Assembly (NCBI GenBank): GCA_037179385.1
Contig: CM074194.1
Coordinates: 2,249,001 to 2,313,000 of the forward strand
DNA length: 64,000 nt
Source of the DNA: Holothuria scabra
Taxonomy: Eukaryota; Echinodermata; Holothuroidea; Aspidochirotida; Holothuriidae
Direction of reading: 5' to 3'
The notes below the pieces were generated by a model. That model was not told the DNA's origin. It made no database searches and worked only from the letters and a program-made list of their open reading frames with translations. The position numbers and the translations under genes are program-made. Below are positions 39,701-47,219 of the stretch, piece after piece; the first letter of the stretch is position 1, and each line of letters opens with the position of its first letter.

Positions 39701-40799
39701 AAACCTTTTTTGCTTACATGAAGAAACCTTATATTTCTTAGACCTGTCGTCATGACTACAAGAAAACAGAATGATTAGGGAATTAATCACAAGATTACAA
39801 TTGACCTACAAAATGTTAGAACAATAAGAAAGATAAAGTAGTACTTGGTAAGTTGCAGTTGATGAATCTTGTGTGGAAGTGGTTTTATACTAGAGTTGAA
39901 ATAAATATGCAAATTTTCAGCCCAGTGATTTGCTACTTTACACTCCAGCCAGTGAAGCCAATCGTGTGCTACTCCTATAAAGAAAATTACGATAAAAGTC
40001 CTCCAGTCATTTCCCTTTTGTACATGGTGACTCAAGTCTCGACTCACTTCAACTCTGTTTCAAGGTACACTGACCAAAAGCTACAGAATGGGCCAAGACA
40101 TATATACTTGCAAATATCAAAACATAATGTCTGTGTAACATATAGCTACATTAGCCCTCTCTCTCCTTCTCCATCTGTTTTGTTTGTTTTTTATGTTTTT
40201 TGTTTTTTTTTTACATTTATTTGGAATGTGAAGTAGAGCCTCTGTTTAAACTTGCTTAGTGCATATATATCATTATTTTTGTAATAAAAAAAATAAAAAG
40301 TATTAGTTAGACTCCAAAGTTAAAAGGGACCGTGTGTTTGGTCTAACCGTAAGAGCATCACATGGAAGGCCCGGGTTCGCTTCCCAGGTCGAGTCATACC
40401 AAAGACTCTAAAAATGGAACCTACTGCCATTGTGCGTGATGCTCCGCATAAGCGATGGAGTAGGGAAAACAAGCCAGTGAGGCACAACTGAAAAAAAGGC
40501 AGTGGTCGGCTCGACTTGAACCAATAGGTTGGAAACTTGGCCGTAAAACTCTATCTATCTAACTCCAAAGTTAAAAGGGTTGGGCTAATCATAATTTCAT
40601 GAGAGCTGTTAAGTTCCATGGAAGCAAAATTTGAACAAAACTGCCTGACATAATGAAGTCTTCACTATGTGATATTTCTTTCTTCATCCATAGACGAGAT
40701 CAAGCTCGGAGCATGAGAAGGATTGAGGGTAATTTAAGGTATGACATCAACGAAGGTGATGATGAAATGTCATTTGAAGTACCCCTGGTTGAGTCTTAA
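4937..40799 (+). CDS. 20-exon gene, coiled-coil protein with TSNAXIP1_N-like N-terminus (936 aa)
   Basis: Joined exons: 4937-4985, 8683-8835, 9378-9537, 10633-10818, 11746-11903, 13708-13787, 14350-14430, 15362-15568, 16117-16345, 18000-18184, 19784-19902, 20396-20651, 22346-22426, 23086-23178, 25015-25122, 26287-26439, 31496-31621, 33287-33467, 35558-35657, 40694-40799. All have AG/GT borders, and every junction keeps frame (2811 nt, 936 residues plus stop). Residues 40-72 (SVFEVFDEVLPQL and on) resemble the TSNAXIP1_N family found in TSNAXIP1 and C6orf118; that match is from memory. Residues about 121-235 and 295-394 are charged coiled coil. A Cys/His cluster lies at 490-518, a Pro/Ser/Thr-rich linker at about 540-620, and a mostly helical region at 630-900. 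The tail is acidic (NEGDDEMSFEVPLVES). No signal peptide or membrane segment is seen. A cilium or sperm-related role would fit the family but is inference. Exon structure is firm from exon 8 on and for exons 2-6; exon 1 and exon 7 are less sure. Confidence 0.8.
5168..5245 (+). pseudogene. Short LINE RT fragment
   Basis: FSVIPFCRPICSRMADVTVS matches the VIPFRRPYCSRMSDITIPTF segment of the LINE copy at 1985-2045 at both protein and DNA level. It lies in intron 1. Confidence 0.6.
5300..5836 (-). pseudogene. LINE ORF2 C-terminal fragment, antisense to the host gene
   Basis: From 5836 down: NPACLTPIGLGGLGVLCSNN, LVEQIQRRAARFVYNDYSPH, MLNDLGWDSLKNRRTANRLA; then, after a frameshift near 5470, CYKYSFFPRTVTDWNLLPQN and an ILRRDD end. 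This is the typical L2/CR1 RT C-terminus. It ends a few codons after that motif. Confidence 0.8.
6295..6549. mobile_element. Foldback MITE with 73-bp inverted ends
   Basis: Arms 6295-6367 and 6477-6549 are reverse complements with a single mismatch. The element starts TACACTCTTAAAAAG and ends with its complement. The outermost TA is consistent with a Tc1/mariner-type TA target. No coding capacity is present in the 109-bp centre. Confidence 0.85.
7380..7680 (+). pseudogene. Highly decayed LINE RT fragment in intron 1
   Basis: The DNA follows the 2310-2590 LINE segment: an NNCPVLLTCFCCTLLRHVF-like stretch, VSGVEELALLPW, and a PHELLKTKL end. The reading frame is destroyed. Confidence 0.5.
8683..8835 (+). 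CDS. Exon 2, TSNAXIP1_N-like segment
   Basis: Acceptor ctgtaccacag and donor ttttg|gtgag. It encodes TNFEVRLLETKS, a Ser/Thr-rich turn, then the amphipathic helix FEVFDEVLPQLGIFQKVLHL. This is the part most like the TSNAXIP1_N family. Confidence 0.8.
9378..9537 (+). CDS. Exon 3
   Basis: Acceptor ttttgcag and donor caaag|gtacc. It encodes ESIFSKQYTS, a Lys/Glu-rich linker (KPKKEKKEE), and IPYFKLIQDILDQR leading into the coiled coil. Confidence 0.8.
10254..10405. mobile_element. MITE-like copy, family with GGACYGCAGAG ends
   Basis: Left end GGACCGCAGAG and right end CTCTGCAGTCC are inverted. Internal GGGGCTAAAGCCCCCTCT and TTTTGGGCC words recur, in opposite orientation, in the element at 45115-45299. 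Confidence 0.5.
10633..10818 (+). CDS. Exon 4, coiled coil
   Basis: Acceptor ttttcacag and donor gccaa|gtaaga. The product is a continuous heptad-like coiled coil (FEEALHLKDEIKELQQVI ... IEAKEEEIAK). Confidence 0.85.
11746..11903 (+). CDS. Exon 5, coiled coil
   Basis: Acceptor tctctacag and donor catgaag|gtaagt. It continues the coiled coil: LQEELQILRDTTALES ... LEKENEYLDQFKQGYDSLHE. Confidence 0.85.
11945..12314. mobile_element. MITE-like element in intron 5
   Basis: Ends are imperfect inverted copies: CATGGACAGAGCAT on the left and ATGCTTTGTCCATG on the right, both bordered by TATA. Its interior is richer in CpG than the intron. It begins about 40 bp after exon 5. Confidence 0.5.
13708..13787 (+). 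CDS. Exon 6
   Basis: Acceptor ctttttcag and donor aaaaag|gtaagt. It encodes FIFRPGEDKFILGQRRSRK and on; this basic patch follows the coiled coil. Phase agrees with exon 5. Confidence 0.75.
14350..14430 (+). CDS. Exon 7 (candidate, phase 0 on both sides)
   Basis: Good pyrimidine-rich acceptor (atgtttcag) and a weaker donor (aaactt|gtgaag). The 81-nt insert EIPNCLQEQCEKTAFAVISK and on is open and would join exons 6 and 8 without shifting frame. If it is not used, the protein is 27 residues shorter. Confidence 0.5.
15362..15568 (+). CDS. Exon 8, helical segment
   Basis: Acceptor ttcttcttcag and donor atggag|gtaaac. It encodes NHLLTNIQAAKKLEQQLLQI and on, a long amphipathic helix ending in an acidic stretch. 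Confidence 0.85.
15875..15975 (+). repeat. 3' part of a tRNA-derived SINE
   Basis: Shares AACTGGAAAA, CTTGACTTACACCAATTGG and CTGTAAAACTC-type words with the full copies at 24278, 29807, 33948 and 40325. The tRNA-like head is missing. Confidence 0.6.
16117..16345 (+). CDS. Exon 9, coiled coil then Pro/Ser-rich linker
   Basis: Acceptor cattctcag and donor ggaaaag|gtttgt. The first half (RFKHTIEALQGELDMIRQHH) is coiled coil; the second (KPKEPKPPSRVGLRPPGKD) is a disordered linker. Confidence 0.85.
16522..16600 (+). repeat. Left half of a foldback MITE
   Basis: The segment from CCATTTTTCCAAGTAG to GATTTTTGGTGCCC follows the left arm of the element at 45522-45672 (AATTACAAAGGATTGTGG is shared). 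The right arm is absent. Confidence 0.5.
18000..18184 (+). CDS. Exon 10, first half of Cys/His cluster
   Basis: Acceptor ccacaccag and donor gagaag|gtaatt. It ends FCPSCGEK, giving C490 and C493 of a possible zinc site completed by exon 11. Confidence 0.85.
19177..19450. mobile_element. MITE-like element in intron 10
   Basis: Ends CATTACATGAAAAAGCCCTT and, inverted, AAGGACTATTTCACATAATG match over about 28 bp with few mismatches (TTACTCAAATC against TTACCCAAATC just inside). No coding capacity. Confidence 0.55.
19784..19902 (+). CDS. Exon 11, second half of Cys/His cluster
   Basis: Acceptor ctttttcag and donor agaag|gtgagc. It encodes TVVCPHK ... LPHNCSHVKLSRPRIKI, adding C500, H502, H514, C516 and H518. 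Confidence 0.85.
20396..20651 (+). CDS. Exon 12, low-complexity linker
   Basis: Acceptor tatctaacag and donor cacaaa|gtaagt. It is rich in Pro, Ser, Thr and Glu (YPPSGRGRPMVPDIVEAGDT ... EKETTSESSQEHK). The last bases and the donor are duplicated about 120 bp downstream in the intron. Confidence 0.85.
20663..20800 (+). repeat. Tandem duplication of intron 12 start with copied donor
   Basis: A 52-bp unit (ATTTTATAGCGTGAATGAGC and on) at 20663-20714 is repeated at 20715-20766 with one change. It is followed by a second copy of the exon 12 end, TCAAGCCAAGAACACAAA, and by CTACAGTAAGT. Confidence 0.85.
21006..21031 (+). repeat. (TTACA)n microsatellite
   Basis: About five TTACA units in a row in intron 12. 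Confidence 0.8.
21135..21545 (-). pseudogene. LINE RT C-terminal fragment
   Basis: On the - strand: LVSYENRLKHFNIISIKHNL, LALGHKVVHGHSPADFNEFI, LHWTAKTQAFSNSPYVHFAR and LWNDLPLDLQEIPSG, then in another frame FRTRLSDHYN. These match the C-terminal signature of CR1/Jockey-type RT (RRLRGDLIEVFKIVHG-like). One frameshift is near 21185. Confidence 0.7.
22346..22426 (+). CDS. Exon 13
   Basis: Acceptor tatcccag and donor gagatg|gtaagt. It encodes QNSFFIMWDDFKQRTDISRS and on, opening the helical C-terminal half. Confidence 0.85.
23086..23178 (+). CDS. Exon 14
   Basis: Acceptor tttccctag and donor gttgtg|gtaaga. It encodes QRCLSLIGQCYSQILWSDEH and on. Phase 0 on both sides. Confidence 0.85.
23355..23420 (-). 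repeat. Fragment of the AGACCTATTTCC foldback MITE
   Basis: TCGTAATTGCTGTTTGGAAA follows the right arm of the element at 45522-45672. Confidence 0.4.
24017..24080 (+). repeat. 3' end fragment of the SINE family
   Basis: GACTTAAACCAATTGGTTAG and neighbouring bases match the SINE body; the rest is missing. Confidence 0.5.
24278..24516 (+). repeat. tRNA-derived SINE, full length
   Basis: The head has a tRNA-like A box (TAGTGGTTACAGAGC) and B box (GGTTTGAGTCC). A family-specific body follows (CAGCAAAAGCAATGGAGTAG, GAGCCACAACTGGAAAA) and an end like CTGTAAAACTCAATCTAAC. Sister copies lie at 29807, 33948 and 40325, all in the same direction as the host gene. Confidence 0.8.
25015..25122 (+). CDS. 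Exon 15
   Basis: Acceptor tctatctacag and donor agcaag|gtaagc. It encodes DHFYTFMKDRYILKDVMFLS and on; this segment somewhat resembles the C-terminal region of TSNAXIP1 (QFYAVLMGKR there). Confidence 0.85.
26287..26439 (+). CDS. Exon 16
   Basis: Acceptor cttgacag and donor ttgaat|gtaagt. It encodes HIQLFCHVMVGNHDAATFRY ... FKVFASLVYPFLN, a compact helical segment. Confidence 0.85.
29807..30023 (+). repeat. tRNA-derived SINE
   Basis: Same family as 24278-24516. B box reads AGTTTGACTCC; body words GGCAATGGAGTA and GAGCCACAACTGGAAAA are present. A poly-A run interrupts the body near 29921. Confidence 0.75.
30440..30905 (-). repeat. Satellite-like monomers related to the 36.7-38.6 kb array
   Basis: On the - strand the order is: clause like CGATATCTCAAGG, CATATTTGGTATGTGG, TGGTCAGGAAATGGTCC, GGTGGAGGTCAAAGGCA, GGGGTC. 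This is the same order as in the 36.7 kb array, with much divergence. TGACC half-sites recur. About three monomers, followed by a CA run at 30908-30930. Confidence 0.6.
30908..31142. repeat. CA microsatellites flanking an unknown 180-bp segment
   Basis: CA runs at about 30908-30930 and 31111-31142. Between them a CGAGGAC-containing sequence is repeated three times in imperfect form (ACTGAGGACTT, ACCGAGGACTT, ACCGAGGACCT). Confidence 0.7.
31496..31621 (+). CDS. Exon 17
   Basis: Acceptor cccccaatag and donor caagat|gtgagt. It encodes EDEVDQLHLGYTSFSENKVS ... ILKYREPRFQD. Confidence 0.85.
32600..32655. repeat. Short perfect-stem foldback
   Basis: ATTGAGTATATTAAACCT and, about 8 bases later, AGGTTCAATACTCAAT form a hairpin extended by GGCACAT/ATGCCCC. 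No flanking element is recognised. Confidence 0.6.
33287..33467 (+). CDS. Exon 18
   Basis: Acceptor tttttgcaaag; donor gctc|gtatcc chosen because it gives the phase exon 19 needs. It encodes VEVKLLQRPMKEFGLMNRSE ... GRKVSVARIA. Confidence 0.8.
33948..34138 (+). repeat. tRNA-derived SINE with deleted B box
   Basis: Starts with A-box-like TCAAGTGGTTAGAGCATCGG, then jumps from GACTTGG to TTCATACAAAAGCC, losing the B box. The body is as in the other copies. Confidence 0.75.
34450..34540 (+). repeat. Fragment with TATATAGC and AAAGCGCTT words
   Basis: ATAATAATGATCTTATATAG and CAAAGCGCTTCACAAAG form the recurrent 3'-tail type seen at many invertebrate retroelement ends. A weaker relative may lie at 32905-32985. 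Confidence 0.35.
35558..35657 (+). CDS. Exon 19
   Basis: Acceptor ctttttctag and donor ttccag|gtaatt. It encodes TSRGESITTQKVEDNEDIFT and on. Phases agree with exons 18 and 20. Confidence 0.8.
36680..36731 (+). repeat. (TG)n microsatellite
   Basis: About 25 TG units with one early interruption (TGTATG), next to the satellite array. Confidence 0.95.
36745..38660 (+). repeat. Satellite array, ~145/157-bp monomers with AGGTCA direct repeats
   Basis: About 13 monomers, counted by the shared word GAGTAGATGATCC, at spacings of about 143-158 bp. Two types occur: one with AGGTCAAAAGGTCA, and a longer one with AGGTCAATAGGTAAATTCC. Shared parts are CACGATATCTCGAGAA, CATATTTGGTGTGTGG and GGTGGAGGTCAAAGGTCA. 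The types alternate in the first kilobase, suggesting a dimeric higher-order unit. Not coding: stops occur in every frame of the monomer. Confidence 0.95.
40325..40562 (+). repeat. tRNA-derived SINE, best-preserved head
   Basis: B box GGGTTCGCTTCCC is close to the tRNA consensus GGTTCGANTCC. Body words GCGATGGAGTAGGGAAAACA and GAGGCACAACTG are present, and the end reads CCGTAAAACTCTATCTATCT. It ends about 130 bp before exon 20. Confidence 0.8.
40694..40799 (+). CDS. Exon 20 (stop codon)
   Basis: Acceptor catccatag. It encodes RDQARSMRRIEGNLRYDINE ... VPLVES and stops with TAA at 40797-40799. A possible internal donor (ttaag|gtatga) is not needed because the frame runs cleanly to the stop. 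Confidence 0.8.
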
Positions 40800-40874
40800 T
40801 CGCAGTGGTATACAAAGAGGCTTGGAGGAATATATCTTAGATGACAGAGCAGAAATCCCATTAATGTAAATAAT

Positions 40875-41670
40875 AATAAATTCTTGATATATCTTTTAGC
40901 AGAAAGAATGAAAATATTTGTTTTAGAGAAGCACACATCATTTCTAACAGAATGTACTTCTTGTCAGTGTCATCTCAAATTTAATGACAAAGATACATTT
41001 CGAACATAACATATTCTGACATTTTTTGAAAACCATTTATCCTGGAAGTCAAGACAAATTCAGTGAGCCATTATGCAATGTTATTTTATGAAAGAATAAT
41101 ATTATATATTTGTAAGATTTACATAATTAATCATGTATTTGTACAAGAGCACAAGAGGCGCTAGGCTTTGTTTTATTCAATTCATATTTCTTTTATACTT
41201 TCTCAGCAGACTTTTGTGTAGTACAGTATGAATAACACAGGTTTCCCCCACAGTGCTAGCTTGCGTGACAACACAATCTACTACAGTATTTCTTGTTTGA
41301 ACTCCTTTTGTTCAAAAAGTTAACAGTCACGTCAACCTGAAGTGCTCTATTGATGCCAGTGGTTCACTGTAAGGTTTCTGTAAGTGAAGTATTATGGGTA
41401 TAACTTCAACAGTATTTTAAGACACGTTCAATTACGTGAGCAACAACCTCACATTATTTAAGCTGTATATTTTATGGTGTACATGTAACAAAACAACCTT
41501 CTTAAATGGCAGCTTGTGTTTAGTGGTACTCTCTAATTACAGTAATTTATGCTTGCAGCACAAGTTCTGAAGTGAAATAGGTTATCCTTTTTTTTTCATG
41601 GAAGCACATACTGAATTTTACACCTGTGTACTTGTTGAGTTCAGTTTGATGCCTAATATACTGGAATAAA
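40875..41670 (+). terminator. Polyadenylation signals of the 20-exon gene
   Basis: AATAAA hexamers occur at 40875-40880, 76 nt after the stop, and at 41665-41670. The first fits a short 3' UTR and the second a 0.9-kb one. Usage cannot be told from sequence. Confidence 0.4.
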
Positions 41671-41699
41671 GTGTGATCACATAAGTGCTGTTGCCACAG

Positions 41700-44580
41700 G
41701 GGGTGAATGACCAAAGATTTTTCCTTGTATGAATAAATATGAAAATATAATCACTTTTAATATGATTTTTCTTTCTCTCTCTGTTTGAAACTTTTGTCAA
41801 TCATTTCATAATTGAATTCAGATGAACAAAGTACAATTCACATCAAATATCATTTTTCAAATCAAACAGTTGTTTTTTCAATAATACTGATAAACAGGTA
41901 GTAAATTTTCAACTACATTTTGGTTTCAGTCCTGTCACTTTGGTTTGATTTGTTTAACAGCTCAACCTACAAACCAACTGGTTAAATCCATGTCTAGAGC
42001 AATTTTCCAGTTGAGGGATCACTTGATTGCTTACATTTCTCCATTGCAGAGGAGCATCATGCACACTTGGCATTAGACTCCATGTTTAAAGTATTTTAGT
42101 TCTCGACTCTGTCACTAAGGAAATTCACATGACAATGGATCAAAAACCAGTTACACACCAAATTTGATTTGTTTTTCTTTGCTATTATACAAAACCAGTT
42201 CATATTACACTGAAGGACTATGTACAGTATGTTCTATAAGTCCTGCACAGTGTACACTTCTAGCCCACCCATCATTTGCACCTCTCTCTGAACATTTAAT
42301 ATAGTACTCAATATAATGGCCTTTTAGAAAATATGTTACAACTGTAGTGCACTAAAATTACACTACATAAAATATGCATAGTGAAAAAACATATTATTAT
42401 GTATATTAGCTTCATATATCATAGAAGATTAGTAAACCACCTTTGTAAAGTAATGTGATCTTCACCACATTAAGTTTATTATTCAATACAACTTGAATTC
42501 TTTAAGAAAGGCTGGACAAAAATGTTTCTTTACCAGGAAGAATAGCTCAATTTGCCAAAATTTTGTATTCTTTTTAATGTACAAAAAGTGAAAACATTCC
42601 CAACTTTCCCATTAAATGCCAAAACTTCCTGCTAAGGAACCTCCCCCTTTTTCAACCCAAGTCTTTCTGTTCACAGCATAAAAATTAACAATGTGAAAAA
42701 TAGGGTGCCTGGATGCCTGAGGGCATCTTTTCTTATGGCTTGGGCAATCAAAAGTTATAAATTGCACAACAGAACATGCCCAACCAGGCACCCTACTGTA
42801 GGTCTGGATCTTAACCACTGTAGCATACTCACAGAGTGCAAACTAATCATCAATGTGCTGAAATCACCTCTAACTAAAAACACTAAAATGTTACTGATGC
42901 CACATATGCTACTTCAGTTTCACACAAATTTCTCAAAATTCAGTTTCAGTGATTGCCACTGCAGCTCTAGAGCAACAGAATTTTTGAATAATAATGCAAG
43001 CTCATTTATGCAAACACTTTCCTTGATCTTTCATTTCGTTTATACAGTCAACAATCAGGCTATACTGTAGGGGCAAAATCACAGAACCCCCAAGTTGGTT
43101 ACCACCAATCAAATACCACCTACGAAATTTATTCAAGAGAAAAAATTAGGGGGCTCTCATTGGAATACCATGGTGAAAACTTCGGGAATCCAAAAATGGG
43201 TTAATGATGACTTTTGAAATCCTAGAGTTTGGTGTAGTCATTGAGGTGTCATTCATTTATAGTTATCTCAAGACAGAGGAGCTTTTCACTTTAAGGATGT
43301 CAGCCATCTTGTAGGGCAACATATCTGGCATGTACATCAGTGTTGTAGCAATGGAAACCAGTTTTAACAGTCTCTGTCTCCGCATCCTGTGGTGTCACTC
43401 TTGGACCCTTGCAATCTCTGATATTTTTCTGATCTTGGTTTCAGACTGGCCCACAAGTTGTCCTTTAATTTTCTTATTTTTTTAAATAAAACAGTCAGCA
43501 GGGGTGGCATATTCATGCATCCACATCAAGCATGCCACTGCATGCTTCTCTGCAGACATGCTTTTAACATTCCTGTTCCTCAAGAACAATGAAGGCATTC
43601 TGTGAACTGCTAGTAGTCCATGCCTCCTAAGTCATGCTTGGTCCAACAGAAAACTTGACATTGTTCTGTGACTTTGTTTTCTGTGGCTTGCAAAAACTCA
43701 TTTTGATGCATTAATCTGCCCCAAATTCCTAACTCTAAATACTTATAGCACTGACTAGCTCCAAATTAAAGAGAAGGGCTGGTATGCTGATATTGACCAC
43801 AACACTGATTTACAGTACATACAGGCTTGCCATATGACTTGGGGGTTGCTAGCCCAAAGTAGTAAGATCAATGAGGACTTCAGATGAGTGCAGACAGTCA
43901 AGTGATTTTAGTCGGCCATAGCTGGGGTATATTACCTTTAATCTTTCAATTTCCTTGTTTACCTGTATAGTGGATGGTTGTACACTTAATTGTATTTTGA
44001 TGCCCTTAATTTCACTGAATATGAGGATTTGGAGCTTTGGAATTCGTGTAGACACTAAATGTAGATGATATTAGGCTAAATTAAATGGGCTCAACTACAG
44101 TAATAACTGCCTACCGTCACCAAACACAAGGGTTGAACGGATTTGTGTATACCTTCTTAGTATTCCACACATCATTTGCAAATATGACTTTTTTCTTTAT
44201 TGATTTAAGCAAATAGTTGAGAAAACTCACTGAACCTTGAACGAAGCATTGAACAAATACCAATTTATATCCCCACGGCACATACTGTAGCAAACTAAGG
44301 AATTCAATAAAAATGTGCAACTCAAAGAGAATACTTCAGCACTGTACCAGATATCATTAATGTGAAGCAAATAAGTTTAATTCTTCTACAGTATTTTGTA
44401 AACTCAAATTTAACTTTGTCCCCCCTAAAAACATACAACACTAAGCCTTTGATACACTAGTAACAAAGGTTGGTTTATAGAGTCAATTTGTCATCTACTG
44501 CACATGAACATGTACACTGATAAAAACAGGCCATAAAGTTAACCTAAAAGGCACATACAAATGTCATAAAATATCTAGAT
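41700..44580. other. Intergenic, no gene seen
   Basis: AT-rich sequence with only short frames lacking protein-like features. A dispersed repeat is at 43895-44120 (listed separately). Confidence 0.5.
43895..44120 (+). repeat. Dispersed repeat, copy 1 of an unnamed family
   Basis: Shares the order GTCGGCCATAGCTGGGG, CCTTTAATCTTTCAATT, GGATGGTTGT, AATATGAGGATTTGG and TAGATGATATTA with 53010-53215. Both end near an ACTGCCTAC(C/A)GTCAC word. Confidence 0.6.
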
Positions 44581-44892
44581 CAGGGTTCTAGCTAGGGAAA
44601 ATGCCAAACCAGGTGGGAGATCATCAATATTGCATCATTCTCACATGATGTTGGCCATATCTCAAGATCTAAATGACATAGTCTGTGGTCAGTTACCTGA
44701 TTTTTGGTTATTATCAACATTAGTACAATCATTCAATTGAATGTTATGTATCCGATACTGTGTAGCCTATTTTAAGAGTATAAATGTGATTAAATTCAAA
44801 CTGGGTGGTGAAATATCAAACTGGGTGCTGACTCAAAAAGGTAAATTCAAACTGGGTGCAGCACCCAATTGAATGACTTGGCTAGAACCCTG
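44581..44892. mobile_element. MITE with CAGGGTTCTAGC ends
   Basis: Begins CAGGGTTCTAGCTAGG and ends GGCTAGAACCCTG. Both sides carry TAGAT (44576-44580 and 44893-44897), which may be a 5-bp target duplication. The interior has three copies of AAACTGGGTG. Confidence 0.65.
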
Positions 44893-45114
44893 TAGATATG
44901 TTGCATGAAGCATTGTTTCCACTCATAACAATTTCAAAACCTTGAGAAATTGCTGTACATGATCAGTTTGCAAACAATGAAGATGGATAGGTGTCTTTGC
45001 CCAAAAATGTTTAACTGACAAAAATTAATATCATGATACGATAGCTTCAAAAACAATTGGTAAGAAATTGTCAAATTCAGGAAATCTCCTTCACCAAAAC
45101 CCACCCCATACCCC

Positions 45115-45299
45115 CAGGAACCGCAGAGCCAATTTTGAAGAGCGGGGGCTAATCATTGAAGCGGCCCAATACGTCCAATAAAATAAATGCAGTTTTAAGG
45201 CGGCCCAAAATGCAGTTTAAGGCAGCCCAAAATGCCCACAGCAAAAAAGTGCAGGGGCCAAAGCCCCCCTAGCCCCCCCCCCCAGCTCTGCCGTCCCTG
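45115..45299. mobile_element. MITE-like element, CAGGRACSGCAGAGC ends
   Basis: Left CAGGAACCGCAGAGCC and right AGCTCTGCCGTCCCTG are inverted. The interior has GGCGGCCCAAAATG repeated and ends in a poly-C run. Related to 10254-10405. Confidence 0.5.
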
Positions 45300-45521
45300 A
45301 CCCCCCAGTCCCTACCCAGCCTTTTTACACTTACATCAATGAGAATGGCTAAATATTCTTATATCAATGTACAACAGAGGCTTTGCAATTTCATGATGGA
45401 TCTGACATGCTCGAGATGACTCATGTCAAGCACACATGGCTTTGTGTTGAACAAACTTCACAACTGGTGTGCATTGTAGTGTACGTAGTGTGCACACATT
45501 CATTTGAGGAAGCATGTCCAT

Positions 45522-45672
45522 AGACCTATTTCCAAATAGCAATTACAAAGGATTGTGGCATAGAGTTTTGGTGTTTGTCATTTTGGCAATGGCATTTTAC
45601 TGTGGTGAAAATTGACATACACCCAAAACTCTATCCCACAATTCATTGTAATTGCTATTTGGAAATAGGTCT
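45522..45672. mobile_element. 151-bp foldback MITE, AGACCTATTTCC ends
   Basis: Arms of about 53 bp: AGACCTATTTCCAAATAGCA and on, against its complement at the right (TGCTATTTGGAAATAGGTCT), with few mismatches. Partial copies lie at 16522 and 23355. Confidence 0.8.
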
Positions 45673-46820
45673 TTTTGTGGTCTACTACATACATAGTTTG
45701 AAATCATATACTCCAACATGCAGGCTGCAAGGAAAGTATTATGATGATATCAAATGAAAAGCATTGTAGGAGTCACTGAAAGCTTTAACCAAACACTGGT
45801 TCAACCCTAAGATACTGCAGCTCAGATGCCAAAGGCTAGATTGCACTGTTCCAACTAATTATTGTTGCAGCTTTATAATGATTCAGAATTGGGAAGTTCT
45901 CTGCAAACCCTTTTTCAAGTGTGTATACTAGTTCTGTGGCTGAAGTTAATAGAATGAAACATTACTGTAAAATTTTTGAAGAGTCACCTCATTTTATACT
46001 TGTTGATTACAATAATACAGTACCACACCTGGTACAAACACTAGTTTGGGAACTGTAAAAATAAACAGATATTTTCACACTCAAATAGAGAATGTTTACA
46101 TTCAATACAATGGTAGGTGCATTCATGTATGTTACTGCTGTTCTGTGTGATGCGATGTAAAAATTCATTTGTAATTTACTGTACATCAGGCATCCCTAAA
46201 TGAAATGTGCATCACACAGAGCTCTGTTTGCAGTTAAAGGTTTTTCTTACTCCTCCTGTTGCATCCAGGAACATTTTGCTCTCACACACAATCCCCCTGA
46301 TTTGATTTCTTTTTGCACAACCAGTTCACTAATTTAGGAAAACAGACTTTTTTTAGCTACATTTGTGACTTCATGGCTGAGACTTCTGATGTTAAGTAGA
46401 GCCCTGACTGAACAGTTGTTATTGAAACAATAAACAGATGCCATTTCAGACTACACAGGTTTCAAACTTAAACAAATTTTCAGCAACACTGTTGTCATTC
46501 TCAAGTTCAATCACACACTACCAACTGCTTCATGTAAGGCAGACATTTTTTATGATGGAGAATTCACCTTGAAATTCACCAGTAAAATTATGAACCAAAT
46601 CCCAGACTTGGTCCTTGTGCTAAGCTTTTAAGCTTCTGTTGATCTAGTCTTTATTCACTGAGTTACTGCTCTGATATATGCAACTGCACCAAGAAGGAAG
46701 GTGTGGAAACTTTTTCACCATCCACATGGCACAAACAACAGTCCATTCCATTACAATAGTATCCTCCTACACCCAAGTGACCTTGTATCAGTTACCCTAC
46801 AGTAGTTTGAGAATTGTATG

Positions 46821-47219
46821 TAGGGTTGGGGAGTATACCAGTACTGACTTCAATACCGGTACTAGAGGTACAGGTAATGAAAATACCAAAGATACTTTAT
46901 GTGTTACTAATACCGGTACTTGAAAAAAATATCGGTATTTGGAAAAATTACCAGTACTCATTACATTCGCTGACAAAAATAGCTGTCAGGATGTGTGGAT
47001 GATTAAAATATTTACACGACATATAGAGCAGAGGTTCCTGCATGGTTATTAAACACCCAGATGCATTAATGTGCAGGACAACTTGGGGGCCATGTGTGGC
47101 TTAGGTTCTTTCCCACCCGACTTCCCTTCCTGAGAGTTGAGAACCAGTACTGCCTCAATACCGGTTCTGTGTGGCTTACAATACGGTTACCATTATCTTC
47201 AAGGTACTGCCCAACCCTT
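46821..47219 (+). mobile_element. hAT-like MITE, family A copy 1
   Basis: Ends TAGGGTTGGG and CCCAACCCTT are inverted. It is flanked by a perfect 8-bp duplication ATTGTATG (46813-46820 and 47220-47227), as expected for hAT transposition. It is rich in ACCGGTA words and has no transposase. Copy 2 lies inverted at 56326-57116. Confidence 0.85.

Noticed and set aside
39853..40236. 127-residue + frame in the last intron
   Set aside because: No domain, low-complexity hydrophobic end, no splice relation to the neighbouring exons; it ends in a T-rich run.
40325..40400. tRNA gene
   Set aside because: The A- and B-box-like words belong to the SINE head; no cloverleaf closes and the body is shared with other SINE copies.
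42693..43070. 125-residue + frame
   Set aside because: No protein-like composition or family motif, and no flanking splice signals of note. Left as intergenic.
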